From the NCBI GenBank assembly GCA_016789755.1, contig JAEUQG010000552.1, positions 1 through 37,936 of the forward strand: a stretch of 37,936 bases of DNA, read 5' to 3'. Position numbers and translations under genes: made by a program. Below, one piece after another: positions 1-8,123 of the stretch. Each line of letters starts with the position of its first letter. Position 1 is the stretch's first letter. This DNA comes from Bryobacterales bacterium. Lineage in GTDB: Bacteria > Acidobacteriota > Terriglobia > Bryobacterales > Bryobacteraceae. The notes beneath the pieces were generated by a model that made no database searches, had not been told where the DNA came from, and saw only the letters and a program-made list of their open reading frames with translations.

Positions 1-1
1 T

Positions 2-925
2 GCCTATATTCGCGCCGCTGCTCAGGCAGGAAAGCACGTCATCGTGGAAAAGCCCTTCCACGGCTTCTTCGGCTCGCCGGAGCAATATTCCAAAGAGGAA
101 ATGCTCAGCGCGGTCACCGAAGAACTGCGCGCCATCCGCCAAACCGTCGACGACGCGGGCATCATCCTTGGCTACGCGGAGAACTACATCTACGCGCCCT
201 CCATCCAACGCGAGCGCGAAATCATCGAGACCACCAAGGCGCAGATTCTCCGCATGACTGCCGAGGAATCGCACTCCGGTTCGCACTCTCCCGTCTACGG
301 TATCTGGAGCGAGCAGGGCGGCGGATCATTGATCGGCAAAGGCTGCCATCCGCTTGGGGGCGTCCTGTATTTGAAACGCAAGGAGGGAATTGCGAGACGA
401 GGTTCGGCCATCCGCCCCGTCGCCGTTTCCTGCCGTACGCACGCCATTACGAAACGTCCCGCCTTCGAGGATCGTGGCTACCTGCGCACCACGTACAAGG
501 ACACGGAAGACTACGCTTTTCTCCACGTCATCTTCGACGACGGCATGATTGCCGATGTCATGACCAGCGAGCTCGTTCTCGGCGGCGTCTACGATTTCGT
601 CGAAGTGTACGCCAACAATCACCGTACACGATGCCACATCCAACCCGTTAAGGTTGTCGATCTCTACAGCCCCAATCGCAAGGAGTTCGAGGGCATGGAT
701 TTGATGGAGAAGATCAGCTCCAACGAAGGCTGGATTCCCGCATATCCCGAGTTCGGCTGGTCCAACGGTCAGATGTACGAGATGCACGATTTCGTCCAAT
801 GCATGCGCGAGGGCAAGCATCCTGAATGCGACTTGGAACTTGCCATCGACATTACGCTGGCCATCTACGCCGGCTATGTCTCCGCGGACCGCAAGGGTGC
901 GGAAGTCGCTGTTCCGAAGATTTGA
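2..925 (+). CDS. Gfo/Idh/MocA family oxidoreductase, 5' part outside the window
   Basis: This is the C-terminal part of an NAD(P)-dependent sugar or cyclitol dehydrogenase-like enzyme. The frame is open to the left edge; its first visible residues read GKHVIVEKPF, which matches the conserved G-K-H-V-x-x-E-K-P motif at the end of the Rossmann domain in this family. A GTG at 44 is therefore an internal Val, not the start. The remaining roughly 290 residues fit the alpha/beta substrate-binding domain, including a late segment (QMYEMHDFVQCMREGKHPEC) of the kind that closes such proteins. The substrate cannot be told from this fragment. It ends 2 bp from the convergent cyclophilin gene, with no terminator between them. 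Confidence 0.85.
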   Translation, partial: AYIRAAAQAGKHVIVEKPFHGFFGSPEQYSKEEMLSAVTEELRAIRQTVDDAGIILGYAENYIYAPSIQREREIIETTKAQILRMTAEESHSGSHSPVYGIWSEQGGGSLIGKGCHPLGGVLYLKRKEGIARRGSAIRPVAVSCRTHAITKRPAFEDRGYLRTTYKDTEDYAFLHVIFDDGMIADVMTSELVLGGVYDFVEVYANNHRTRCHIQPVKVVDLYSPNRKEFEGMDLMEKISSNEGWIPAYPEFGWSNGQMYEMHDFVQCMREGKHPECDLELAIDITLAIYAGYVSADRKGAEVAVPKI

Positions 926-927
926 AG

Positions 928-1722
928 CTACTTCTTGGCCGGTGCCGTGGCCTTCTTTGGCGGGGCCGTGCTCGTCTTCTTTGCCGGCACAGCCCTGCGC
1001 GCCGGCGCCCCCTCGGGTGCATTTGGCGGCACTGGCCCCACTCGCTCGAAAGTGATCTTCACGATCTTCACTGGGGTCGAAGGCTTGTTCTGCTCTCCCG
1101 TGGGCACGCGTGCGATCTGACCTACCAGCTCCACGTTCTCCGTCACCTGCCCGAAGATCGAATGACGGCCATCGAGGTGAGGCGTCGGGACCTCGGTGAT
1201 GAAAAACTGTGAACTGTTGGTGTTCGGTTGCCCGATGTTGGCCGCGCCAAAACGCCCCGGACGGTCGTACTTCAAATCGGGGCTGAATTCATCCGGCACG
1301 GAAAAGCCGACGTTCCCCGCGCCCGTACCCGTCGGGTCTCCTGCCTGGATCATGAACCCCGGAATCACGCGGTGAAAGGTCACGCCCGGATACAGCGGCT
1401 TCCGCACCATCTGGTTCAGATTCTCATCGAACCATTGCTTGCGCCCCAGCGACAATTCCACGAACGTGCGTACCGTCTGCGGCGCCACCTTCTCGTACAA
1501 CTCGAACTTCAGCGTTCCCATCGAGGTCACCATCGTTCCGTATAATCCCGGTGCGCGCGTTTCTACGGGTTTCGGCGCCGCCGCGGGAGCCGGCTTCACT
1601 GCAGCCGCCGGCTTCGTCGTTGCGGGTGCCTTAGTGACGGCGGGTTTCGGTGGAGCCGCTGTCTTCGTTGCTTGCGGAAACACGGGCAAGGCGCACAAGG
1701 CCAAAGCGAAGATGAGACGCAT
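928..1722 (-). CDS. Cyclophilin-type peptidyl-prolyl cis-trans isomerase, exported
   Basis: Catalyses proline cis-trans isomerisation, probably in the periplasm. The 264-aa product starts with a signal peptide (MRLIFALALCALPVFPQA) and then an Ala/Pro/Lys-rich stretch to about residue 58. The cyclophilin domain follows (about 60-230) with the catalytic block TFHRVIPGFMIQAGDP, the pocket segment SSQFFI and the HSIFGQV segment. The last 30 or so residues are again Ala/Pro/Lys-rich and end in lysines, resembling a basic histone-H1-like tail; this is unusual for a compact cyclophilin and might bind cell wall or acidic polymers (inference). The start ATG at 1722 lies 8 nt after a TATAAT box shared with the divergent neighbour. 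The family call is firm; the target proteins are unknown. Confidence 0.93.
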   Translation of the reverse strand: MRLIFALALCALPVFPQATKTAAPPKPAVTKAPATTKPAAAVKPAPAAAPKPVETRAPGLYGTMVTSMGTLKFELYEKVAPQTVRTFVELSLGRKQWFDENLNQMVRKPLYPGVTFHRVIPGFMIQAGDPTGTGAGNVGFSVPDEFSPDLKYDRPGRFGAANIGQPNTNSSQFFITEVPTPHLDGRHSIFGQVTENVELVGQIARVPTGEQNKPSTPVKIVKITFERVGPVPPNAPEGAPARRAVPAKKTSTAPPKKATAPAKK

Positions 1723-1730
1723 GACCTCAA

Positions 1731-1738
1731 ATTATACT
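1731..1738. promoter_or_regulatory. Shared symmetric -10 box of a divergent gene pair
   Basis: The 8 bases ATTATACT contain TATAAT read leftward (1736 to 1731) and TATACT read rightward (1733 to 1738). The leftward start codon begins 8 nt beyond the box and the rightward GTG begins 5 nt beyond it. The whole divergent region is only 21 bp, so one double-stranded -10 element probably serves both genes and both mRNAs would have little or no leader. Confidence 0.6.
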
Positions 1739-1743
1739 GGAAA

Positions 1744-3459
1744 GTGTCACTCCGAAGCCTGTTTTTGCTACTGTTCTGCGGCGCTGCCTTCGCCCAGCCC
1801 GTGCGTATTTCCCTCCTCGTAACCACTGACCTCCACGGTAATATCCTCCCCTACGATTACTTCACCGCCCGCCCCGCCGAACGCGGCCTCGCCAAAATCG
1901 CGACGCTCATCCGCGAGGAGCGCCGGCGCAATCCCAACTCTTTGCTGGTCGATTGCGGAGACACCATCCAGGGAGCGCCGCTTGAAGCCGTATACCAGCA
2001 ATACATCCGCACCGGCAGACTCCCGCAAGGGCTGGCCTTCCAAGGTAGGCCACTCCAGCAGGACCCGATGATGCTCGCCATGAACTCCATCGGCTTCGAC
2101 GCCATGGCGGTCGGCAATCACGAATACAACTTCGGCCTTGCCAATCTCGAGAGCGCGCGCAAAACCGCCAGATTCCCTTGGCTCAGCGCCAACACTATCG
2201 TCCCCAAGCAATCCATCGCACCCTTTGCCCCGTACCTTGTAAAGAACGTAGCCGGTGTGAAAATCGCCATCATCGGCTTCACCACCCCGGCTGTTCCTAA
2301 CTGGGAAAAGCCAGAAAACTATAAGGGGCTCCGATTCCTGGAAGCCACGGAGTCGATTGGTAAAGCCGTTGCCGATCTCAAAGTCAAACACCAGCCTGAC
2401 ATCATCGTCGTCGCCTCCCACGCCGGCCTCGACCGCGATCTGAAAACAGGAGCCATCCGATCCGGTGAAACTGGCTTCGAGAACCCCGTCTACCAAATTG
2501 CCGAAAAGGTCTCCGGAATCGACGCCATTGTCTTCGGCCACTCTCATCAGCAGTTGGAGGAATCGACGCTCAACGGAGTCCTGCTGCATCAGCCCAAGAA
2601 TTGGGGGATCTCCCTCGGCCGAGTCGATTTCGAAATGCGGAGAAACGGCTCCCGCTGGCAAATCGCCTCCAAAACAGCGAAGCTCATTCCTGTTTCAAAG
2701 GAAACCGCATCGGACCCCGAAATCATGGCGATCGCCAAGCCCTACCACGAACTGACGGAGCGCTATCTCAACATGCCTGTCTCCGAGTCTCCCGCCGATC
2801 TGGATGCGGCGCTCGGCCGGGTCGAGGACTCCGCCGTTGTCGACGCCGTGCAGATCGTGCAACTCCACTACGCCAAGGCCGACGTCTCGCTCACCGCGCT
2901 CTTCAATCCGCGTGTCCGGTTCCCGAAAGGCAAGGTTTCGGTGCGCCAGGTTGCAGCTTTGTATCTTTACGACAACGAACTGTACATGATCGAGGGCACC
3001 GGGAAGATGCTGCGCGCTGCCCTTGAAAATGCCGCCAAATATTACCGCACCTGCCCCGATGCTGCCTGCGCCACCGGTGAACTGATCAATCGCGGCGTGA
3101 TCGGCTTCAATTACGACATGGCCCAAGGTGTCGAATACGAAATCGATCTCACCCAACCCGAAGGTAGCCGTATCCGCAATCTGCGTTTCCGAGGCAACCC
3201 TCTGGAAGACAACCAACCCCTCCGCATCGCGGTCAACAACTACCGCGCCGGGGGGAGCGCCGGATACGGCATGCTGCGCGAAGGACGAATCCTTTGGAAA
3301 TCCGGCGAAGAAATTCGCAACCTCATCGTGGAATACTACACCCAGCGGAAGCTGCTGCCCGCCAGGGCCGACGGCAACTGGAAGATCGTTCCCGAAACAG
3401 CCCGCCGCCGCTTGCGGGAAGAGGCGAGCGCCGAGGCCGCCCGCCCGTCCACTTTTTGA
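1744..3459 (+). CDS. 5'-nucleotidase / 2',3'-cyclic phosphodiesterase family metallophosphatase
   Basis: A secreted enzyme expected to release phosphate from nucleotides or related phosphoesters. I chose GTG 1744 because it gives a clean signal peptide (VSLRSLFLLLFCGAAFAQ) and does not overlap the divergent gene; a longer reading from 1672 would run back through the neighbour's start. With this start the protein has 571 aa. Metallophosphatase motifs are intact: TDLHGN with D29 and H31, DCGDT with D73, GNHE with N125 and H126, ASHAGLD, and FGHSH. A 5'-nucleotidase C-terminal domain follows from about residue 350. The sulfatase gene starts 8 bp downstream, so the two are probably cotranscribed. 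Exact substrate is not evident. Confidence 0.92.
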   Translation: MSLRSLFLLLFCGAAFAQPVRISLLVTTDLHGNILPYDYFTARPAERGLAKIATLIREERRRNPNSLLVDCGDTIQGAPLEAVYQQYIRTGRLPQGLAFQGRPLQQDPMMLAMNSIGFDAMAVGNHEYNFGLANLESARKTARFPWLSANTIVPKQSIAPFAPYLVKNVAGVKIAIIGFTTPAVPNWEKPENYKGLRFLEATESIGKAVADLKVKHQPDIIVVASHAGLDRDLKTGAIRSGETGFENPVYQIAEKVSGIDAIVFGHSHQQLEESTLNGVLLHQPKNWGISLGRVDFEMRRNGSRWQIASKTAKLIPVSKETASDPEIMAIAKPYHELTERYLNMPVSESPADLDAALGRVEDSAVVDAVQIVQLHYAKADVSLTALFNPRVRFPKGKVSVRQVAALYLYDNELYMIEGTGKMLRAALENAAKYYRTCPDAACATGELINRGVIGFNYDMAQGVEYEIDLTQPEGSRIRNLRFRGNPLEDNQPLRIAVNNYRAGGSAGYGMLREGRILWKSGEEIRNLIVEYYTQRKLLPARADGNWKIVPETARRRLREEASAEAARPSTF

Positions 3460-3467
3460 GGCACATC

Positions 3468-4823
3468 ATGAAACGCCGGACATTGCTTGCCATGGCGGCT
3501 TCCGCCCCATCGTTCGCAGCGGAAACAAAACGGCCCAATCTTGTTTTGTTCCTCTCCGACGATCACGGCTACTTCGACTCGCCCGTTTACGGCAGCAAGG
3601 TTGTGCGTACGCCCGCGCTGCAGCAACTCGCCGAGGAAGGCATGGTTTTCAGCCACGCTTTCACCACTTCGCCCTGTTGTGTGCCGTCGCGTGCCGCGCT
3701 CATGAGTTCGCTCCACAACATGCGCAACGGAGTCATCGGCAATCACCAGGAAATGAAGCCCGGCATCCGCACAATGCCGTCGTATCTCAATGCGCTAGGC
3801 TACCGCGTGGCCCACTTCGGCAAGAGCCACTTTCAGCCTAGAGAGAACTACCCCGATTGGGAATGGGTACCCAGCAACATCAACGGCGGTCCACTCAATC
3901 AGGATCTCGATCCCAAGGCCGTCGAACAATGGCTCGCCGCGCGCACGGATCGCTCGCAACCCGTCGCGCTCTTCATCAACTGCCACAGCCCGCACGTCTT
4001 CTGGGATCAGAACAGCGGCTACGATCCGGCCGATGTCGAACTCCCGCCGACCTTTGTCGACAACTTCGAAACGCGCCAGTGGCGGTGCCGTTACTACACC
4101 GACATAACGAAAATGGACGCCCAACTCGCCCACGTCCGCTCCAGCATCAGTCGTCACCTCTCTCCAAACACGGTATTCCTCTACACCTCCGACAACGGCT
4201 CTCAGTGGCCCTTTGCCAAGTGGAACCTCTACGACGCAGGCCTCCGCATGCCGTTCGTGATCTCTTGGCCCGGCGTTATTCCTGCCGCTTCACGAAGCAG
4301 TGCGTTGCTCAGTTTTCTCGATATCCTTCCCACGTTCGTCGAACTCGCCGGTGGAAGACCTCCAGCCGGCATCGATGGCAAGTCCTTCGCCGCCGTTATA
4401 CACGGCAAGACCCGGAAGCATCGCGAAGAGATCTACGCGCTCCATACGGGCGACAAGAACATGAACGTCTATCCCCACCGCTGCATCCGAACTCAGCGCT
4501 TCAAGTACATCCTCAACCTTCACCCGGAATTCAAATACACCACCCACATCGATCTGGCAGGCAACCGCGACGGCAAGGGCTTCTACGATACTTGGGCCGA
4601 ACAAGCCAAGTCGGACCCCAAAGCCGCGGCCATTCTGAAGCGCTATCACCAGCGCCCCGCCGAAGAACTTTACGATACGGAAAGCGATCCGCACGAAAGC
4701 AACAACCTCGCGGCCGATCTCCGCCACGCTACGACACTCACCACGCTGCGCGCCAAACTTAAAGCCTGGATGCAATCGCAGGGCGACACAGGCGAAGTGC
4801 AAGGTGAGCCCCATCTGCTTTGA
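3468..4823 (+). CDS. Sulfatase (formylglycine-dependent arylsulfatase family)
   Basis: Hydrolyses sulfate esters or N-sulfates, probably on glycans, outside the cytoplasm. From ATG 3468 the product has 451 aa and starts with an RR-containing leader (MKRRTLLAMAASAPSFAA) resembling a Tat signal. Metal ligands D31-D32 occur in FLSDDHGY, and the core motif C71-V-P-S-R75 carries the Cys that would be oxidised to formylglycine. The TSDNGSQ segment supplies further metal ligands. The size and the HSPH and SDNG context resemble heparan N-sulfatase-like groups, but the substrate is inference. It lies between a phosphatase and a TonB receptor, which suggests a role in scavenging from sulfated polymers. 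No maturase for formylglycine lies in the window. Confidence 0.93.
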   Translation: MKRRTLLAMAASAPSFAAETKRPNLVLFLSDDHGYFDSPVYGSKVVRTPALQQLAEEGMVFSHAFTTSPCCVPSRAALMSSLHNMRNGVIGNHQEMKPGIRTMPSYLNALGYRVAHFGKSHFQPRENYPDWEWVPSNINGGPLNQDLDPKAVEQWLAARTDRSQPVALFINCHSPHVFWDQNSGYDPADVELPPTFVDNFETRQWRCRYYTDITKMDAQLAHVRSSISRHLSPNTVFLYTSDNGSQWPFAKWNLYDAGLRMPFVISWPGVIPAASRSSALLSFLDILPTFVELAGGRPPAGIDGKSFAAVIHGKTRKHREEIYALHTGDKNMNVYPHRCIRTQRFKYILNLHPEFKYTTHIDLAGNRDGKGFYDTWAEQAKSDPKAAAILKRYHQRPAEELYDTESDPHESNNLAADLRHATTLTTLRAKLKAWMQSQGDTGEVQGEPHLL

Positions 4824-4828
4824 CGATA

Positions 4829-4834
4829 TATAAT
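4829..4834 (+). promoter_or_regulatory. -10 box (TATAAT) giving a probable leaderless start
   Basis: A perfect TATAAT ends 7 nt before the ATG of the TonB receptor. Initiation would fall at or just before the start codon, and no Shine-Dalgarno sequence is seen. No good -35 is visible at the usual distance. Confidence 0.5.
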
Positions 4835-4841
4835 CAAGCGC

Positions 4842-7800
4842 ATGTTGCGCACCCTCGTCTCGCTGCTGCTGTTCGCCTCGCCAATGCTGTTTGCCCAAGC
4901 CCAAAGTGGAACCATCGTCGGCACAATCACCGACCCCGCCGGTGCGGTGATCTCGGCGGCCAAAGTGACTCTCGTCAATGAAGGCACCAACTTCACCCGC
5001 AGCGTCTCTACTAACGATAGCGGTCAATTCGTAGCCTATTCTGTCCCCACAGGAGGCTACTCCATTGCAGTGGAGCAGGCAGGCTTTCAGAAGCTCGTGC
5101 GCGCGGGAATCCAACTCACAGCAGCCGACACGCTACGCATCGATCTCCAACTCACCGTCGGCAGCGTACAGGAGACAATCGAGGTCACCGAGTCCACACC
5201 GCTGCTGCAATCGCAAACTGCCGCTGTTTCCTCGCTGGTCTCCAATCAGCAGATGGTGGAGATGCCTCTCAATGGACGCACCTTTACAGCGCTTCTGAAG
5301 CTCAGTCCCGGCGCAGCCACCGGTTCCAGTTCGAATCTCACCACTTCACCCTACGCCATGCGCGGCGACGTGAACATCAGCGTCAACGGATCCAGTGCCC
5401 AGAACAATAGCTACCTCATCGACGGCATGGTCAACCGAAATCTTTGGCTGAGCACGCTGGTCATGGTCCCAACCATCGACTCCATTCAGGAAGTGCGCAT
5501 GCTCACCAGCAATTACTCCGCTGAGTACGGCGCTGCCGCCGGAGCCATCACCATCGTGCAGACAAAGTCCGGATCGAACCAGCTTCGAGGCAGCCTTTAC
5601 GAATTCCTTCGCAACGACAAGCTCGATGCGAATACGTTCTTCAATAACCGCCTCGGCGCTCGCAAACCCGCCTTCCGCCGAAACGAGTTCGGCGGCACTG
5701 CCGGCGGGCCCATCCGTCGCGACCGAACTTTTTTCTTCGCCGATTATCAGGGCATCCGCGTTCGCCAGCCCAAGACGATCATTTCCACCGTGCCCACTCT
5801 CGCCCAGCGCCAAATGGTTACCACCGGGAACTTCAGCGCTCTCGGCGCGCAGGTCTTCGACCCTACTAACATCGTCAACAATCAGCGTTCCCCTTTCTCC
5901 GGCAATCAGGTTCCGGTCACGCGCCTCGATCCGGCTGCGATTAAGCTCTACGGGCTCCTCCCTCAACCCACCAACGCCGCAGCTACCCGTAACTTCGTCT
6001 TCAACCCCAGCGCCCAACAGCGCACCGATCAGTTTGATGCCCGCATCGATCAGAACGTCGGCGCAAGCGACCGCGTCTTCTTCAAATACAGCTACGACAA
6101 CACAAACCTCATTACTCCTGGCTCGCTGCCGTCGCCCGCCAATGCAGGCGTGCCTATTAGCCCGTACCTTACAGCCGATGGCGTCGATTCCGGCATCGCC
6201 GTACCGTTGAAAAACTGGTCGGCGACACTCAACTACACGAAAGTCTTCAGTCCAACCGTTGTCAACGAACTCCGCGTGGGAGCCGTGCGTTGGAACCAGT
6301 ACATCCTTCCTCTCGGAAACGAATTCCCCACCGCCCAAGCGCTGGGTATTCCGGGCATCAACATCAACGACAAGTCCGGCGGACTCCCCTCGTTCCAGGT
6401 CACCGGTTTCCAGAACATCGGGGATAGCAACACCTATCCGGAAAACAGCCAAACCATCTCCTTCCAATACGAAGACATTCTCACCGTCGTCAAGAACTCT
6501 CACACACTGAAGTTTGGCGGCATGTACGTGCGCAATCGCTTCAATGGATTCTCCGCCTTTCCGACGCGAGGCACATATACGTTCAACGGGCAGTTCACAC
6601 GGCAAATCGGGTCAACGGCTTCCAGTACGGCTCTGGCCGATTTTGCCCTCGGCGTTCCCAACGGTATCACCCGCAATGTGCTGGCGGGAACGTTCGGCAT
6701 GCGATTCTACAACCTCGCGGCCTTCTTCGACGATTCCTGGCGCGTCAACAATCGCCTCACCTGGAACTTTGGCGTGCGCTACGAACTGCTGGCCCCGCCT
6801 TACGAGGTGAATGACCGCTGGTCGAATTTCCGGGCCGACACCGCGGTTCTGGAAATAGCCGGCAAGAACGGCGCCAGCCGCCGGCTCCGCAATCTCGATG
6901 CAAACAACATCGCCCCGCGCATGGGCATTACCTACATGCTCACCTCCGACCGCAAAACCGTGCTCCGCAGCGGTGTCGGCTTCAGCTACGTCGAGGCAGG
7001 GCAGGGCGGAGGCCAACTCTACAAGAATCTGCCGTTCTTCTTTGCGCAGGTTGTCGCTACCGATCAGAATGGACGCCCGCCCATCCGCATCTCCGATGGC
7101 CTGCCCGCGCCCGTTGCGCCCGATCCGAACAACATCCGGCAGCTCTCCGGCGGCAATCCCAACGCCTGGGACTACGGTCTGCAAAGCACCCGCGTTATGC
7201 AATGGAGCTTCGGCATACAGCGAGAGATCGTCCCCGATCTGTTGATGGATGTGTCGTACGTCGGCACCCGCACCATCGGCCTCATTGCCAACGTCAACAT
7301 CAATCAGTCCATCCCCGGCCCCGGCGCGCAAGGCCCGCGACGCCCACTGTTCGCCATCAATCCCGACGTCACCAATGTCACCTATCGCACTAACTACGGC
7401 GGGTCCAAGTATCATTCGCTGCAAACGCGCGTCGAGCATCGCGGTAAGAACGGCCTCAACGTTTCGCTTGCCTATACCTGGTCGCACTATCTGGCCAACG
7501 CCGGCAACATCAACGGCGGCGGCAATGGTCCTCCTCAGGACAACCGCTGCTACGCCTGCGAATGGGGCTCCACGCCCGACGATCGCCGCCACATGCTGGT
7601 GCTCAATCACATCTACGAAATTCCGCTTGGAAAGGGCCGCAAACATCTCAACCAGGGCGCGCTCGCCCATGTGCTCGGAAACTGGAACGTGAACGGTATC
7701 TGGACGATGCAGGCCGGCGAGCACTTTACTCCTGGCCTTGCCGCTGCAGTGTCCAATTCGGCTGGCGGGGGCGGTGATCGTCCAGACCGCATCCGCGACG

Positions 7801-8120
7801 GAAACCTCGACGCCGGCAGCCGCACCATCGACCGTTGGTTCGATCTCGCGGCCTTCGCTACCCCGGCTCAGTTTAACTACGGCAATGCTGCGCGAGGCAT
7901 CCTGGTCGGCCCCGGCCTCTTCAATGTAGATGCCGGTGTTCATCGTGTGTTCCCTGTCAATGACAGGCTGCGGCTTACCTATCGCCTGGAGATGTTCAAC
8001 GCCTTTAATCGCGCCAATTTCGGTGTGCCCAATTCCAATATTGGCAATGCGGTTGCAGGTCAGATCAGTTCCACTGCCCCGGCGCGCAGCATGCAAATGG
8101 CGCTGAAACTGGCATTCTAG
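4842..8120 (+). CDS. TonB-dependent receptor with N-terminal carboxypeptidase-regulatory-like domain (Oar type)
   Basis: An outer-membrane beta-barrel for energised uptake of large substrates, of the type greatly expanded in Acidobacteriota. The 1092-aa product has a signal peptide (MLRTLVSLLLFASPMLFAQAQ) and a CarboxypepD_reg-like Ig domain at about 22-105 (GTIVGTITDPAGAVI ... VPTGGYSI). The plug at about 120-250 contains PLNGRTFTALLKLSPG and the INGSS/YLIDGM-like segment. A long barrel with many alternating aromatic strands runs to a C-terminal ALKLAF. The plug and the terminal Phe are typical of the family. It follows the sulfatase by 18 bp and is joined directly to a serine hydrolase gene, suggesting import or processing of a product released by those enzymes. 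The ligand is unknown. Confidence 0.94.
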   Translation: MLRTLVSLLLFASPMLFAQAQSGTIVGTITDPAGAVISAAKVTLVNEGTNFTRSVSTNDSGQFVAYSVPTGGYSIAVEQAGFQKLVRAGIQLTAADTLRIDLQLTVGSVQETIEVTESTPLLQSQTAAVSSLVSNQQMVEMPLNGRTFTALLKLSPGAATGSSSNLTTSPYAMRGDVNISVNGSSAQNNSYLIDGMVNRNLWLSTLVMVPTIDSIQEVRMLTSNYSAEYGAAAGAITIVQTKSGSNQLRGSLYEFLRNDKLDANTFFNNRLGARKPAFRRNEFGGTAGGPIRRDRTFFFADYQGIRVRQPKTIISTVPTLAQRQMVTTGNFSALGAQVFDPTNIVNNQRSPFSGNQVPVTRLDPAAIKLYGLLPQPTNAAATRNFVFNPSAQQRTDQFDARIDQNVGASDRVFFKYSYDNTNLITPGSLPSPANAGVPISPYLTADGVDSGIAVPLKNWSATLNYTKVFSPTVVNELRVGAVRWNQYILPLGNEFPTAQALGIPGININDKSGGLPSFQVTGFQNIGDSNTYPENSQTISFQYEDILTVVKNSHTLKFGGMYVRNRFNGFSAFPTRGTYTFNGQFTRQIGSTASSTALADFALGVPNGITRNVLAGTFGMRFYNLAAFFDDSWRVNNRLTWNFGVRYELLAPPYEVNDRWSNFRADTAVLEIAGKNGASRRLRNLDANNIAPRMGITYMLTSDRKTVLRSGVGFSYVEAGQGGGQLYKNLPFFFAQVVATDQNGRPPIRISDGLPAPVAPDPNNIRQLSGGNPNAWDYGLQSTRVMQWSFGIQREIVPDLLMDVSYVGTRTIGLIANVNINQSIPGPGAQGPRRPLFAINPDVTNVTYRTNYGGSKYHSLQTRVEHRGKNGLNVSLAYTWSHYLANAGNINGGGNGPPQDNRCYACEWGSTPDDRRHMLVLNHIYEIPLGKGRKHLNQGALAHVLGNWNVNGIWTMQAGEHFTPGLAAAVSNSAGGGGDRPDRIRDGNLDAGSRTIDRWFDLAAFATPAQFNYGNAARGILVGPGLFNVDAGVHRVFPVNDRLRLTYRLEMFNAFNRANFGVPNSNIGNAVAGQISSTAPARSMQMALKLAF

Positions 8121-8123
8121 GTG

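Noticed and set aside
1672..1743. Extended N-terminus of the 5'-nucleotidase family gene
   Set aside because: It would overlap the divergent cyclophilin and place 24 charged residues before a good signal peptide.
3294..3467. Extended N-terminus of the sulfatase
   Set aside because: It overlaps the preceding gene by 166 bases, and a twin-arginine-like signal begins at 3468.
5346..8096. Long antisense open frames (419 and 494 codons) within the TonB receptor gene
   Set aside because: Same effect of codon bias; no motifs, no ribosome-binding site or promoter.
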